Below are positions 45,563 to 54,046 of a stretch of DNA of 64,000 nt, one piece after another. The DNA comes from an uncultured bacterium (GTDB lineage: Bacteria > Bacteroidota > Bacteroidia > Bacteroidales > UBA932). A program made the position numbers and the translations under genes. The stretch covers positions 62,001 to 126,000 of the forward strand of contig CASGCS010000005.1 in the NCBI GenBank assembly GCA_949300025.1, given 5' to 3'. Each line of letters opens with the position of its first letter. The first letter of the stretch is position 1. A model generated the notes under the pieces. The model had not been told where the DNA came from, did no database searches, and saw only the letters and a list, made by a program, of their open reading frames with translations.

Positions 45563-46158
45563 AAAAACTTCAGAAAGAGGAATTTCTGGAACGGTTCCAT
45601 CTGGCCGGAGAAACCGCACTGGCTCTTTATCTGGGACACAGGAAGTCCGTGGATCTTGATTTCTTCTCACCGGAACCGTTCGATGTGGATGCTCTGAGGC
45701 GGACTCTGGAAAATGTCTATGGTTTCCGCACGGACTTCACTGCCAAGAACACTTTGAAAGGCTCCATCAACAATGTCAAACTTGACTGCATTACATACGC
45801 TTGCCCCATGCTGGAAGAGCCGTACATGGAGAATGGAATCAGTTTATACAGTCAGGAGGACATCATTGCGATGAAGCTTTCTGCTATTGCCGATAACGGA
45901 ACAAGACTGAAAGATTTCATCGATATCGCATATATGTCTACTCGTTTCTCTTTCTACGCGATGCTCCAGTGCTACAGCCGCAAATTTCCAGAAGTGAATA
46001 TCGTCCGTCCGCTGAAGGCCGTCACATACTTTGAGGACATAGATTTTGAGGAGGACGTAGTCATGCTGTCCGGCAAATTTAACTGGACAAAGGTGAAGAA
46101 GAGGCTGATAGATATGTCGGGTAAACAGGACAAGATTTTCGGCACATTTCCTATGTAA
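45517..46158 (+). CDS. AbiEii/AbiGii-type nucleotidyltransferase (putative toxin)
   Basis: A 213-residue protein of the nucleotidyltransferase superfamily, known as the toxin of type IV toxin-antitoxin/abortive infection systems. The catalytic pattern is LAGETALALYLGHRKSVDLDFFS: the G-x-T loop, then Asp-x-Asp. A later acidic residue in KLDCITYA and the helix DIIAMKLSAIADNGTRLKDFIDIAYM follow the family. A clear AAGGAGGA ribosome binding site lies before the ATG. Together with the overlapping upstream gene it forms a two-gene cassette between an IS scar and the polysaccharide cluster. Confidence 0.82.
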   Translation: MLHTETVEGTTLQLLKKLQKEEFLERFHLAGETALALYLGHRKSVDLDFFSPEPFDVDALRRTLENVYGFRTDFTAKNTLKGSINNVKLDCITYACPMLEEPYMENGISLYSQEDIIAMKLSAIADNGTRLKDFIDIAYMSTRFSFYAMLQCYSRKFPEVNIVRPLKAVTYFEDIDFEEDVVMLSGKFNWTKVKKRLIDMSGKQDKIFGTFPM

Positions 46159-46417
46159 AAGAATTCTCAAATTCTTAAGCACTTACAATCTTTAAATGTT
46201 TTTAAATCTCGATCAAAAGCCACCACAGTCATCTACCGCAGGGATGTTCAGGAAAGTTCTACCGGAGCGCACCCTTGTATTCATCATGGTGACAAATACG
46301 TGGGCTGGTAGTGTAAACTAAACTGTGTCAAGTTAGATTTCGGAGTTGTTTTGGGATATTGAAGGTTTGAAATGAAAACCTGCTGCCGCTTTTGTTTAAC
46401 TTTTAACTGCTGTAATT
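46159..46417. other. Gene-free spacer between the toxin-like pair and the polysaccharide cluster
   Basis: No gene is supported. It holds a short open stretch (KATTVIYRRDVQ...) too brief to identify, and a segment AGTGTAAACTAAACTGTGTC (46309-46328) reminiscent of IS termini, with no matching partner seen. Confidence 0.35.
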
Positions 46418-47662
46418 TTACTTCTTTATCAGCGACTTTATAGACTCCACTATAAATCTTACATCGTCTTTGCTTACGCAAGGGCCTGAGGGCAGGCAGA
46501 GCCCTGTTTTAAAGAGCGCTTCGCTTACACCGTTTGTATAAGCCGGCGCATTTGCATAAACCGGCTGTCTGTGCATTGGTTTCCATAGAGGACGAGATTC
46601 TATTCCGAGTATATCCAAGCCCACACGCATCGCCTCTACATTGGCGTTCGGCTCGCATTCCGTATGGAGCGCAGACGAGGCATGAGTGACTCCGGCAGCT
46701 CCTCCAACCGCTCCTGTAACAGCCTTGCTGTAGGCCTTTTCTTCTCCCTTTACATGCAACGACGGGTCCAGGGTTATTGTTACAAGCCAGAAATTACTGT
46801 CGAACTTATCTGAAGGTTTTTTATGAACCGTAATACCGTCGACATTGCTAAATAATTCGCAATATAACTCATAAAGGGCCTTGTGATGCTCTATATGTTC
46901 ATTGGCGACAGTCATCTGGCCACGGCCTATGCCTGCACATATATTTGACATGCGATAGTTGTAGCCCACGCGCTCATGCTGGTAATATGGATACGCTTCG
47001 CGTGCCTGAGTCGCGTAAAACATGATCTCTTTCTTGGCTTCTGCATCTTTACAGATAAGCGCCCCTCCTCCCGAGGTAGTTATCATTTTGTTCCCGTTAA
47101 AAGACAAAACGCCGTATTCTCCGAAAGTGCCGAGCATTTGCCCGTCATAGCGTGAACCAAACCCCTCTGCAGCATCTTCGATTACAGGAATCCCGTATCT
47201 GGAGGCAATTTCCATTATCCTGTCTATTTTATACGGCATTCCATAAAGGGCGACAGGTATTATAGCCTTAGGCTTTTTACCGGTCTTTGCAATTCTGTCG
47301 CTGATAGCCTTTTCCAGGAGGTCTGGATCTATATTCCATGTATCCGGCTCCGAATCTACGAAAACCGGGGTTGCACCGAGATAGGTAACAGGGTGAGATG
47401 AGGCACAGAAGGTAAAACTTTGGACAATCACATCATCTGATGGCCCGACACCGCATGCCAAAAGCGCAAGATGCACTGCCGCCGTGCCGGAAGATAGCGC
47501 CACAACTTCGCGCCCTGCACCTGCAAACTGTTTCAGATCCTCCTCGAATCCGTTTACATTCGGCCCAAGCGGAACCACCCAGTTTGTATCAAATGCCTCC
47601 TGAATAAAGGCCTGCTCCCTGCCGCTCATGTGAGCGAGGCAGAGGTAGATTCGTTTTCCCAT
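46418..47662 (-). CDS. DegT/DnrJ/EryC1/StrS-family PLP sugar aminotransferase
   Basis: A 414-residue enzyme transferring an amino group to a nucleotide-linked keto-sugar. Motifs: WVVPLGPNVNGFEEDL, ALSSGTAAVHLAL (PLP phosphate), VIEDAAEGFGSRY (PLP-binding aspartate) and SFNGNKMITTSGGG with the Schiff-base lysine. Next to a PglC-type transferase it is likely a PglE/EpsN-like 4-aminotransferase making a diamino-trideoxy sugar. The cognate acetyltransferase is not adjacent. Last gene of the leftward cluster. Confidence 0.88.
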   Translation of the reverse strand: MGKRIYLCLAHMSGREQAFIQEAFDTNWVVPLGPNVNGFEEDLKQFAGAGREVVALSSGTAAVHLALLACGVGPSDDVIVQSFTFCASSHPVTYLGATPVFVDSEPDTWNIDPDLLEKAISDRIAKTGKKPKAIIPVALYGMPYKIDRIMEIASRYGIPVIEDAAEGFGSRYDGQMLGTFGEYGVLSFNGNKMITTSGGGALICKDAEAKKEIMFYATQAREAYPYYQHERVGYNYRMSNICAGIGRGQMTVANEHIEHHKALYELYCELFSNVDGITVHKKPSDKFDSNFWLVTITLDPSLHVKGEEKAYSKAVTGAVGGAAGVTHASSALHTECEPNANVEAMRVGLDILGIESRPLWKPMHRQPVYANAPAYTNGVSEALFKTGLCLPSGPCVSKDDVRFIVESIKSLIKK

Positions 47663-47701
47663 AAAATTTAGATTTAATCAATAAATTAGCCCTTATTTAA
47701 T

Positions 47702-48355
47702 TTAAATCAACTCACCGTTAAATTTCATCTTTTTGCCTAAAACAGTACACACAATAATCTGAATGTCCCTAATAAATGAGTAATGTTCAATGTAATATCT
47801 ATTAATTCGAACTTTGTCGGGATAAATTACTTGATTATTGTACTCTTCTGCTATTTCTTGAGCGGTGCGTTTATCTCCACTATGCTGTTTTTCTTTTACA
47901 TAGTCTGAAATCATTTCGTCTTCCAGACGGTATTTCAGTGTAGCGGGCCCAGTAATGCCTGGACGTAATTTCAATATTTCGCGGTCCTTACCGACTAATC
48001 GGTCAGCATAGCCTGGAACATCCGGTCGCGGCCCTACAAATGACATTTTTCCAATAAGAACATCCCAAAGACCGGGAAGTTCATCAATCTTGTAATGCCG
48101 CAGTACCGCTCCCAGTGGAGTTATACGGCTATCTCCAGCAACACTTACAGTAGAGCCACTATGTCTCACAGTCATAGTCCGGAATTTATGACAAGTAAAA
48201 AGACGTCCGTCTTTCCCGACACGTTGCTGTCTAAAAATTGCCGGGCCATCAGGCATTTTCACTTTAATCAACATCAATACGACAATGAATACAGGCCATA
48301 ATGCTAAAAGACCGAGCAGTGCCGCTACCCGGTCAAAAAACCATTTTAGAATCAT
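47702..48355 (-). CDS. Initiating sugar-phosphate (undecaprenyl-phosphate) transferase
   Basis: A 217-residue bacterial sugar transferase (PF02397), the small PglC-like form. One N-terminal membrane helix (MILKWFFDRVAALLGLLALWPVF split by its conserved DRVAAL turn), then FRQQRVGKDGRLFTCHKFRTM, the catalytic region HYKIDELPGLWDVLIGKMSFVGPRPDVPGY and KLRPGITGP. It starts the repeating unit on undecaprenyl phosphate. The ATG at 48353-48355 is at the start of conserved sequence. It is 2 bp after the glycosyltransferase gene. Confidence 0.93.
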   Translation of the reverse strand: MILKWFFDRVAALLGLLALWPVFIVVLMLIKVKMPDGPAIFRQQRVGKDGRLFTCHKFRTMTVRHSGSTVSVAGDSRITPLGAVLRHYKIDELPGLWDVLIGKMSFVGPRPDVPGYADRLVGKDREILKLRPGITGPATLKYRLEDEMISDYVKEKQHSGDKRTAQEIAEEYNNQVIYPDKVRINRYYIEHYSFIRDIQIIVCTVLGKKMKFNGELI

Positions 48356-48357
48356 TG

Positions 48358-49134
48358 CTATTTCGTATTTATGTATCTGATTTTTTTGTATATTCCACAA
48401 AGCAAATTTACTACTGTGAAAAATAATGCGGATATATTATTCATCCCCTCGGCATCCTTAAAAAGTTTATAATGCCATTTGATCAAACTAAAATACCCAT
48501 GAGTGCTTATAGAACCGCTTCGTCCTTTGCGATATTTTGCTAAACATTCATCCAGTAAATAACAATTGGCTTTACGGCATACTTTCAGCCACATTGCATA
48601 GTCATTGTTTTTCTTGATATCAGCTATTTGAATCAACCCTACATATTCACGATCATACATGACAGTTAAGCATCCTGGCCAGCAGTACATAAACATACCC
48701 CATTTTGTAATATGATTGGGGCCACGTACTATTTTCCCTGTCTCTTTTGCCTGCTCATTTATTTCGCAATAACAAGTATATGAAAAATGGTACCCTTTGC
48801 TAATCATAAACTCTATCTGCTTTTCTAGTTTTTCGGGATACCATAAATCATCACTATCAAGAAATGCAATCCACTTGCCCTGTGCCCGTCTTAATGCATT
48901 GTTTCTTGTGATTGCGGCACCTGAGTTATAAGAATTGCATTCATATTTGATACGCGGGTCCTCTGCGGCATATTTCTCAACCAGCTTTCGCGTGCTGTCT
49001 ATAGAGCAATCATCTTGAATCAGTAATTCCCAATTCTGATATGTTTGCGTCTGAATACTTTTAATAGTTTCTTCTATATATTGACCGCAGTTATATGATG
49101 GAGTAATGATTGAAACTATATCATTGCTTTGCAT
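48358..49134 (-). CDS. Family 2 glycosyltransferase
   Basis: A 258-residue GT2 enzyme (GT-A fold) adding a sugar during repeat-unit assembly. IVSIITPSYNCGQYIEETIKS at the N-terminus (one residue of each conserved block), LIQDDCSIDSTRKLVEKYA, then WIAFLDSDDLWYPEKLEKQ with the DxD metal motif. The start at 49132-49134 (MQSNDIVS) fits the family. The sugar specificity is unknown. Confidence 0.9.
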   Translation of the reverse strand: MQSNDIVSIITPSYNCGQYIEETIKSIQTQTYQNWELLIQDDCSIDSTRKLVEKYAAEDPRIKYECNSYNSGAAITRNNALRRAQGKWIAFLDSDDLWYPEKLEKQIEFMISKGYHFSYTCYCEINEQAKETGKIVRGPNHITKWGMFMYCWPGCLTVMYDREYVGLIQIADIKKNNDYAMWLKVCRKANCYLLDECLAKYRKGRSGSISTHGYFSLIKWHYKLFKDAEGMNNISALFFTVVNLLCGIYKKIRYINTK

Positions 49135-49141
49135 AAAAATA

Positions 49142-49948
49142 TTACATCTGATTTCTTGCCATCGCCTCCATATCAAGCAAGTATCTTAATTTTCTGATCA
49201 GGATGACAGGCCTTAACGGATAAAAGATTTTAATAATTAGCTTAATCCACCACTTATAATAAATATGCAGTTTGCAATAGGCTTTCCTAAAATTAAATTT
49301 TTCTATTAGAAATGGTTGAATATTACTATGATTTGTAATAGAGCGGGATCCGTCATTTACATATTTTAATTTCTTCTCTTCCAAGTAATATTTGTTCATT
49401 TCGAATATTAAACCGTAGTATGCATATTTTTTTTGGTACTCTGGGATAGCCTTCATTGTTCTATATTCGCAACTCTCATCCGTTACGAAATTCATGCTAA
49501 AAGCGACAAGTTTATTTGTTCCCAAATCAAAGACTCCCCAAAATTCATTTTCCTGAGCATTTTTAATTCTTGATTCAAACTCCCACTTACTTGGAATATG
49601 CGACTTTACTTTATAGCTTTCAAAAGCATGAACATAAACACTGTAACCATTTGCCAACAAGTAATCTGATGAAATCTGTTTTACCGCCATAGTTTTAAAA
49701 CAACGTCTGACTTGATTTCTCATATTTGATGACAACTCTTCATATCCTCCAAAGTGATCTTTAATTACATACCAAAATGATGTTTCCACTCTGGCATCAA
49801 AATCATAAACATTTCTGACTATTAACCCACCCTTAGAAAACAGATTGGAAACATCATCCATACCAAGCTTACTTTCCTTATGAGGGTCTGAATTAAATAC
49901 CCAAGCCTGCTTATATAATCTATAATCATTAATTTTTATCTTGTCCAT
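49142..49948 (-). CDS. Uncharacterised GNAT/FemAB-like protein of the polysaccharide cluster
   Basis: A 268-residue protein without strong family motifs. The middle part (FWGVFDLGTNKLVAFSMNF; YYGLIFEMNKYYLEEKKLKYVNDGS) has the strand-helix pattern of GNAT or FemAB acyltransferases: a probable acyl acceptor groove and the G-S/N end. The C-terminus has a hydrophobic, basic stretch (KWWIKLIIKIFYPLRPVILIRKL) that may sit on the membrane. It overlaps the ATP-grasp gene by 20 bp. An amide- or ester-forming transfer to the glycan is a guess. Confidence 0.5.
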   Translation of the reverse strand: MDKIKINDYRLYKQAWVFNSDPHKESKLGMDDVSNLFSKGGLIVRNVYDFDARVETSFWYVIKDHFGGYEELSSNMRNQVRRCFKTMAVKQISSDYLLANGYSVYVHAFESYKVKSHIPSKWEFESRIKNAQENEFWGVFDLGTNKLVAFSMNFVTDESCEYRTMKAIPEYQKKYAYYGLIFEMNKYYLEEKKLKYVNDGSRSITNHSNIQPFLIEKFNFRKAYCKLHIYYKWWIKLIIKIFYPLRPVILIRKLRYLLDMEAMARNQM

Positions 49949-50861
49949 AAGATAAGTCGATTAAGTCCCCCGCTTGCTTTTGAAATTCATTTGTATAAAA
50001 ATTCATAAGACCGCCCAGGGATGTAAAGGTCATCTCACCAAAACAAATCCGTCCGTTCAAATTATATAAATCCACTCTTACAACAGGAAATGGTTTCGCT
50101 AAAATTTCAGCTATCTCCAACATTCTTTCAAGAAACTGTGGCTTAGGCAAAAGAGTTGCTTTGGAGTAGAATTTATTAAAAATGGAATATTCTGGATAAC
50201 TGTTCCATTCTCTATCGTATGTCATTACTTCTGTTGTTTCTCCTAGCCTATTACTGCAAGTCCAGATGTAATATGCCTTACCGTTAAAGCACCAAATTTT
50301 ATAATCTATAATGGAAGATGAGTACTTGGCGGATATTGGATCATTAATCAACATCTCCTCCGCTATTACAACGGGCTTTATACCATAATAGTGACGTCCC
50401 CCTTCCAACTCACCATATATTTGATTTAAATCATGATTTATACAGTTGATTATAGCATTTCTATCCATCTTGTTCTTGTCATTAATTAAAATTATATTAC
50501 CCGATCCATTATTGGGTTTTAAAACGAAACGGACAGGAAGGGTGTCAAAATCAATTTTAGATGCATTATCCCAGACTCCGTATAATTCAACAAGTATATC
50601 CGACAATCCGCAATCTTCGACATACTTTCGGACAAGCCATTTGTCCGAAAGTCTTGTCCGCAGACTTGTATCTGTTTTTAAAGATTGCCATAATATCTTT
50701 TCATTCAATGTTTTTGGGTTAGTCAAATTCAAGCGTTTCTTAAATCTAAGGTAATATCTTATTTTAACTAGAAATATCGGATTATAATGTCCAAGTAATT
50801 TTATGGCATATACTACAGGAGCCATTAATATCGATGCGTATTTATTAGAGGCAATATGCAT
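49929..50861 (-). CDS. TupA-like ATP-grasp protein
   Basis: A 310-residue protein resembling the TupA-like ATP-grasp family (PF14305): YYLRFKKRLNLTNPKTLNEKILW at the start in pieces, DKWLVRKYVEDCGL, RFVLKPNNGSGNIILI (ATP-grasp lysine and glycine loop), VVIAEEML, IIDYKIWCFNGKAYYIW, and VVRVDLYNLNGRICFGEMTF with the metal-binding Asp and Glu. Such proteins form amide bonds using ATP, for example adding amino acids to polysaccharide uronic acids. The ManNAcA predicted here from wecB/wecC would be a possible acceptor; that is inference. Confidence 0.85.
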   Translation of the reverse strand: MHIASNKYASILMAPVVYAIKLLGHYNPIFLVKIRYYLRFKKRLNLTNPKTLNEKILWQSLKTDTSLRTRLSDKWLVRKYVEDCGLSDILVELYGVWDNASKIDFDTLPVRFVLKPNNGSGNIILINDKNKMDRNAIINCINHDLNQIYGELEGGRHYYGIKPVVIAEEMLINDPISAKYSSSIIDYKIWCFNGKAYYIWTCSNRLGETTEVMTYDREWNSYPEYSIFNKFYSKATLLPKPQFLERMLEIAEILAKPFPVVRVDLYNLNGRICFGEMTFTSLGGLMNFYTNEFQKQAGDLIDLSYGQDKN

Positions 50862-50863
50862 TA

Positions 50864-51883
50864 TTATTTTTTTATTTTTCTAGAAACGAAATCTTTAAAA
50901 ATAGAAAAGGTGAAAGCAATATCACTGCGATATAAATTCCTTATTATATCGCTTCTAGTAGCCCTCCTGTATTGATTTAAATATTTCTGAAAAGTTTGAC
51001 AATACTCTTCTATGTTATCATTTTTATGTAGAAGAGTATTCAAAAATGTAAATCTCATATTCGAAGGAACCTGCTCTTCAACAATAATCTCTGGGAAGTA
51101 TTTGTTATTGATATAGATATAATCATACCCAACCGTACCTGTAATTACATTAAGACTCACTATGGCACCATACCGTGCTCGTTCCCAAGTCATATTAAAC
51201 ACAAAATTCCCTAAGGAGTAAAAAATATACTTTCCTTTATATATCTCATATCCTTGAAGAACATGTGGGTGCATGCCAATAATCAAATCAAAGCCAATAT
51301 CAATAAGCCAATGGGCAAATAACTTTTGCTCTGCAGATGGATAAGGTATGAATTCAGTACCCCAATGGAGATATGCAATTTTGTAATCACAATCTTTTAT
51401 TTGCATATACTCTTTCACAATATCTATGTATTCTGGGTGATTCCAATATTGAGGCTCAAAAGCATGATGATCATACCTTTGAGAGAATCCAAGGATACAT
51501 ACTGACTTTCCATCATGTTCAAACTTAATATATTTTTGGGAAAGAGATCCAAATATTTCTGAGCCATAACGTCGCAGCGCCCTGATTGTATTTTGGTATG
51601 CAATGGGGCCATGTTCCATGACATGATTATTCGCGACTCCATAATAGTCTATTAATCCTAAGTTTGATATACTTTCTTCCTTGACTCTAAAACAATTTTT
51701 TAAATACGTAGTTAATTGAGTTGTGTCTGAAGCAACACCTTCAAAATTTCCAACCCAGCAATCATTTCGATTCTTTTTTATGCCCAAAAAAGGATCCAAC
51801 CCTTGTGACAGGCGGGAGCCGACACCATATCCCACATCAAAAGCGTTATCTGTCAGATTTATATCTCCTGAAAATATTATCAT
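50864..51883 (-). CDS. CapA-family (PGA_cap) metallophosphatase-like protein
   Basis: A 339-residue protein of the CapA/poly-gamma-glutamate synthesis family. Metal-ligand pattern: FSGDINLTDNA (Asp), WVGNFEGV (Asn/Glu), GVANNHVMEHG (NH), YLHWGTEFIPYPS (HWG) and IIGMHPHVLQGYE (HPH). No signal peptide is visible, unlike PgsA/CapA anchored forms. It lies 2 bp before the ATP-grasp gene, and the two probably act together. The precise reaction is unknown. Confidence 0.88.
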   Translation of the reverse strand: MIIFSGDINLTDNAFDVGYGVGSRLSQGLDPFLGIKKNRNDCWVGNFEGVASDTTQLTTYLKNCFRVKEESISNLGLIDYYGVANNHVMEHGPIAYQNTIRALRRYGSEIFGSLSQKYIKFEHDGKSVCILGFSQRYDHHAFEPQYWNHPEYIDIVKEYMQIKDCDYKIAYLHWGTEFIPYPSAEQKLFAHWLIDIGFDLIIGMHPHVLQGYEIYKGKYIFYSLGNFVFNMTWERARYGAIVSLNVITGTVGYDYIYINNKYFPEIIVEEQVPSNMRFTFLNTLLHKNDNIEEYCQTFQKYLNQYRRATRSDIIRNLYRSDIAFTFSIFKDFVSRKIKK

Positions 51884-51921
51884 ATCAACCTACTTTGTCA
51901 ATATATATATGCCCTAATTAA

Positions 51922-52911
51922 TTATTTACTAAACAACCTTTTGTCCCTCAAATTTTTCACAAGCACCATTACTTTTGTAAGATTGTATAGCTTATACCTG
52001 ATCATAAAGACTATAAGCCTTATTAACAACGGACTCTTTTTAAGATAGATGTTTTTATAGTAATTAGGATATTCTCGTTCAGCGTTTTTTAATGAGGCAA
52101 TATAGTCTTTCTTGCTTAACTTGCTTATATTTAAAAGAGCTAGAGACTTTAAATACATTGTAACATAGAAATATTCTGTCAAACACGGATAAGCATTCTC
52201 TATTTGTTTCTTAATGTAGAGAAATGCATTGCGCGCATTAATCGGGTCAACATCTCCTATGCTATGAATTAATGAATTATGTTGCTGTACATAGTTATAT
52301 AAAGGTTTTTTTACATAATAAATAGTATTACTTTTTGAAATAACTGATATGGTAAAAGGAACATCCTCAGCTATTCGCTGATTCAAAAATGTTATATCAT
52401 TATGCCTAATTATGTCCTTTTTATAGATTTTACCCATAGTTCCAGGACGTATATTTATGAGAGTCTCAGTAGCGCTAATTTTTCCTTCATCCTGAGCGCG
52501 TTGGAACATAGGCCAATACCTTCTATTTTTTTCATTATAATATAGGTATGCATCAAAAACTATACAATCGTAGTCTGCATCTAAAAGCGGTTTAATAGTT
52601 TTAATAAAACTCTCCTCGAAATAGTCGTCAGAATCTAAAAAAGTCAAATATTCTCCTTTAGCGATTTCAATACCATTATTTCTAGATACGCCCGGCCCAC
52701 TATTAATCTTATTTTCAACGATTACAATATTTAATTCCGGATTATTCTTCTTGAACTCTATCAATTTCACAACAGTTGCATCATGCGAGCAATCATCAAC
52801 CAATATCCACTCTATATTTTTGTCCCTCCATTTGGCAAAAATTTCTAACATTCTGTTCATTAAATGAATAGAATTATAACATGGCGTGATTATTGATAAT
52901 TGTATATTCAT
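51922..52911 (-). CDS. Family 2 glycosyltransferase
   Basis: A 329-residue GT2 enzyme. LSIITPCYNSIHLMNRML, WILVDDCSHDATV, NSGPGVSRNNGIEIAKGEYL and TFLDSDDYFEESFIKT (DxD) are all in place. The last ~100 residues are helical and basic, ending in LLIRLIVFMIRYKLYNLTKV, possibly membrane-associated. The sugar is unknown. Confidence 0.9.
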   Translation of the reverse strand: MNIQLSIITPCYNSIHLMNRMLEIFAKWRDKNIEWILVDDCSHDATVVKLIEFKKNNPELNIVIVENKINSGPGVSRNNGIEIAKGEYLTFLDSDDYFEESFIKTIKPLLDADYDCIVFDAYLYYNEKNRRYWPMFQRAQDEGKISATETLINIRPGTMGKIYKKDIIRHNDITFLNQRIAEDVPFTISVISKSNTIYYVKKPLYNYVQQHNSLIHSIGDVDPINARNAFLYIKKQIENAYPCLTEYFYVTMYLKSLALLNISKLSKKDYIASLKNAEREYPNYYKNIYLKKSPLLIRLIVFMIRYKLYNLTKVMVLVKNLRDKRLFSK

Positions 52912-52918
52912 ATATTAC

Positions 52919-54046
52919 CTATTTTGCTACTAATGAAAGAAATTGCTTTGCAACATTTACTATATTATAATTTTCTAAGTCTGGAACTTTATCTGCGTTA
53001 CGATAATCACCTTCTAGTAGCTCTTCAAAGATTGTTTTGTCAAAAGTTAATTCATTAAAAGACACGTATGGACGATCTACTAAAGCATAATCAATAATCT
53101 TTGACGGAACCTGCACAGTTGTTGTGTTCCCTATGTTGATAAGAAAATCCATTTTCCGTAATTCTATCAGCAGTTTTTCTCTTTCCAAACCATAGCGAAC
53201 AATTATTTTACCTTTTAATTTGTCAGAATAGACATCAAGCAATTGTTCGGTGAATGAACTCTTTTCTCTTAGAAATAAATAAAATTTGAAATTATTATTC
53301 AACTTAGTTAAATAATCAAATAAAAATATAGGATTTCTGATACCTTCATAAAATACGCCAGCATATGCAAAATGAGGAATTTCATTTTTTGATATAGGTG
53401 GAAAATTATTTTTTATCTCGAAATTAAAACCTTGCGGTATTATTTTTATTTTTTTTAAAGGTACTAGTTCTTTGTAAGCATCTATTGCCAGCGATGTTGG
53501 TATTGCCAAATAATCAAAATGTTTTAGGACATTTTTTTCCAGCAACTTAAAATAAGGAGCCATTTTAAACTGTTGGCATGTAGAAAAGGGATCCCCAGAA
53601 TCTGCAACGAACGTTGTATTTACGTAATCTTTTGAGTGTTTACTTCTAAATTTTGCTGTGGAATAATGTGTCAAAAATGGCACCGAGATCGATATCACCA
53701 AATCAGTATCTTTAGGTATAAACAGCATTTTTGACACAATCCTTTCATATGGGAATAATTTCCCAGCAAGGCAGTATCGAAGCAGTCCTTTAATTGACTG
53801 CCTGAATTTAGATTGCGATTTGTTTTTTACTTGGCTAATTTTTGATTGTATATAGACAGGTATCACTATGATCTTTATACCCAGCTTCTTTTCTAAATCC
53901 GTATAATCATATCCATCAGTGTAGCTGAGGTTTGAAACAGTAACATCATGCCCACATATGGCGAACTGTCGTGCAAGCTCATAAGAGCGAAAAGCTCGCG
54001 GATTAATATCAGGGGTAAAAGACCCCGTTATAATATGTATTTTCAT
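52919..54046 (-). CDS. Family 4-type glycosyltransferase
   Basis: A 375-residue GT-B enzyme. It begins MKIHIITGSFTPDINPRAFR with the glycine-rich acceptor loop, then YELARQFAICGHDVTV; the C-terminal half has IPQGFNF, FAYAGVFYEGIRNP and the donor-site region INIGNTTTVQVPSKIIDYAL. The EX7E motif is weak. The ATG at 54044-54046 overlaps the wecB stop (ATGA), indicating coupling. Confidence 0.85.
   Translation of the reverse strand: MKIHIITGSFTPDINPRAFRSYELARQFAICGHDVTVSNLSYTDGYDYTDLEKKLGIKIIVIPVYIQSKISQVKNKSQSKFRQSIKGLLRYCLAGKLFPYERIVSKMLFIPKDTDLVISISVPFLTHYSTAKFRSKHSKDYVNTTFVADSGDPFSTCQQFKMAPYFKLLEKNVLKHFDYLAIPTSLAIDAYKELVPLKKIKIIPQGFNFEIKNNFPPISKNEIPHFAYAGVFYEGIRNPIFLFDYLTKLNNNFKFYLFLREKSSFTEQLLDVYSDKLKGKIIVRYGLEREKLLIELRKMDFLINIGNTTTVQVPSKIIDYALVDRPYVSFNELTFDKTIFEELLEGDYRNADKVPDLENYNIVNVAKQFLSLVAK

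Noticed and set aside
46305..46350. Possible IS terminus (GTGTAAACTAAACTGTGTC)
   Set aside because: No second end, no transposase and no target duplication were found in the window.
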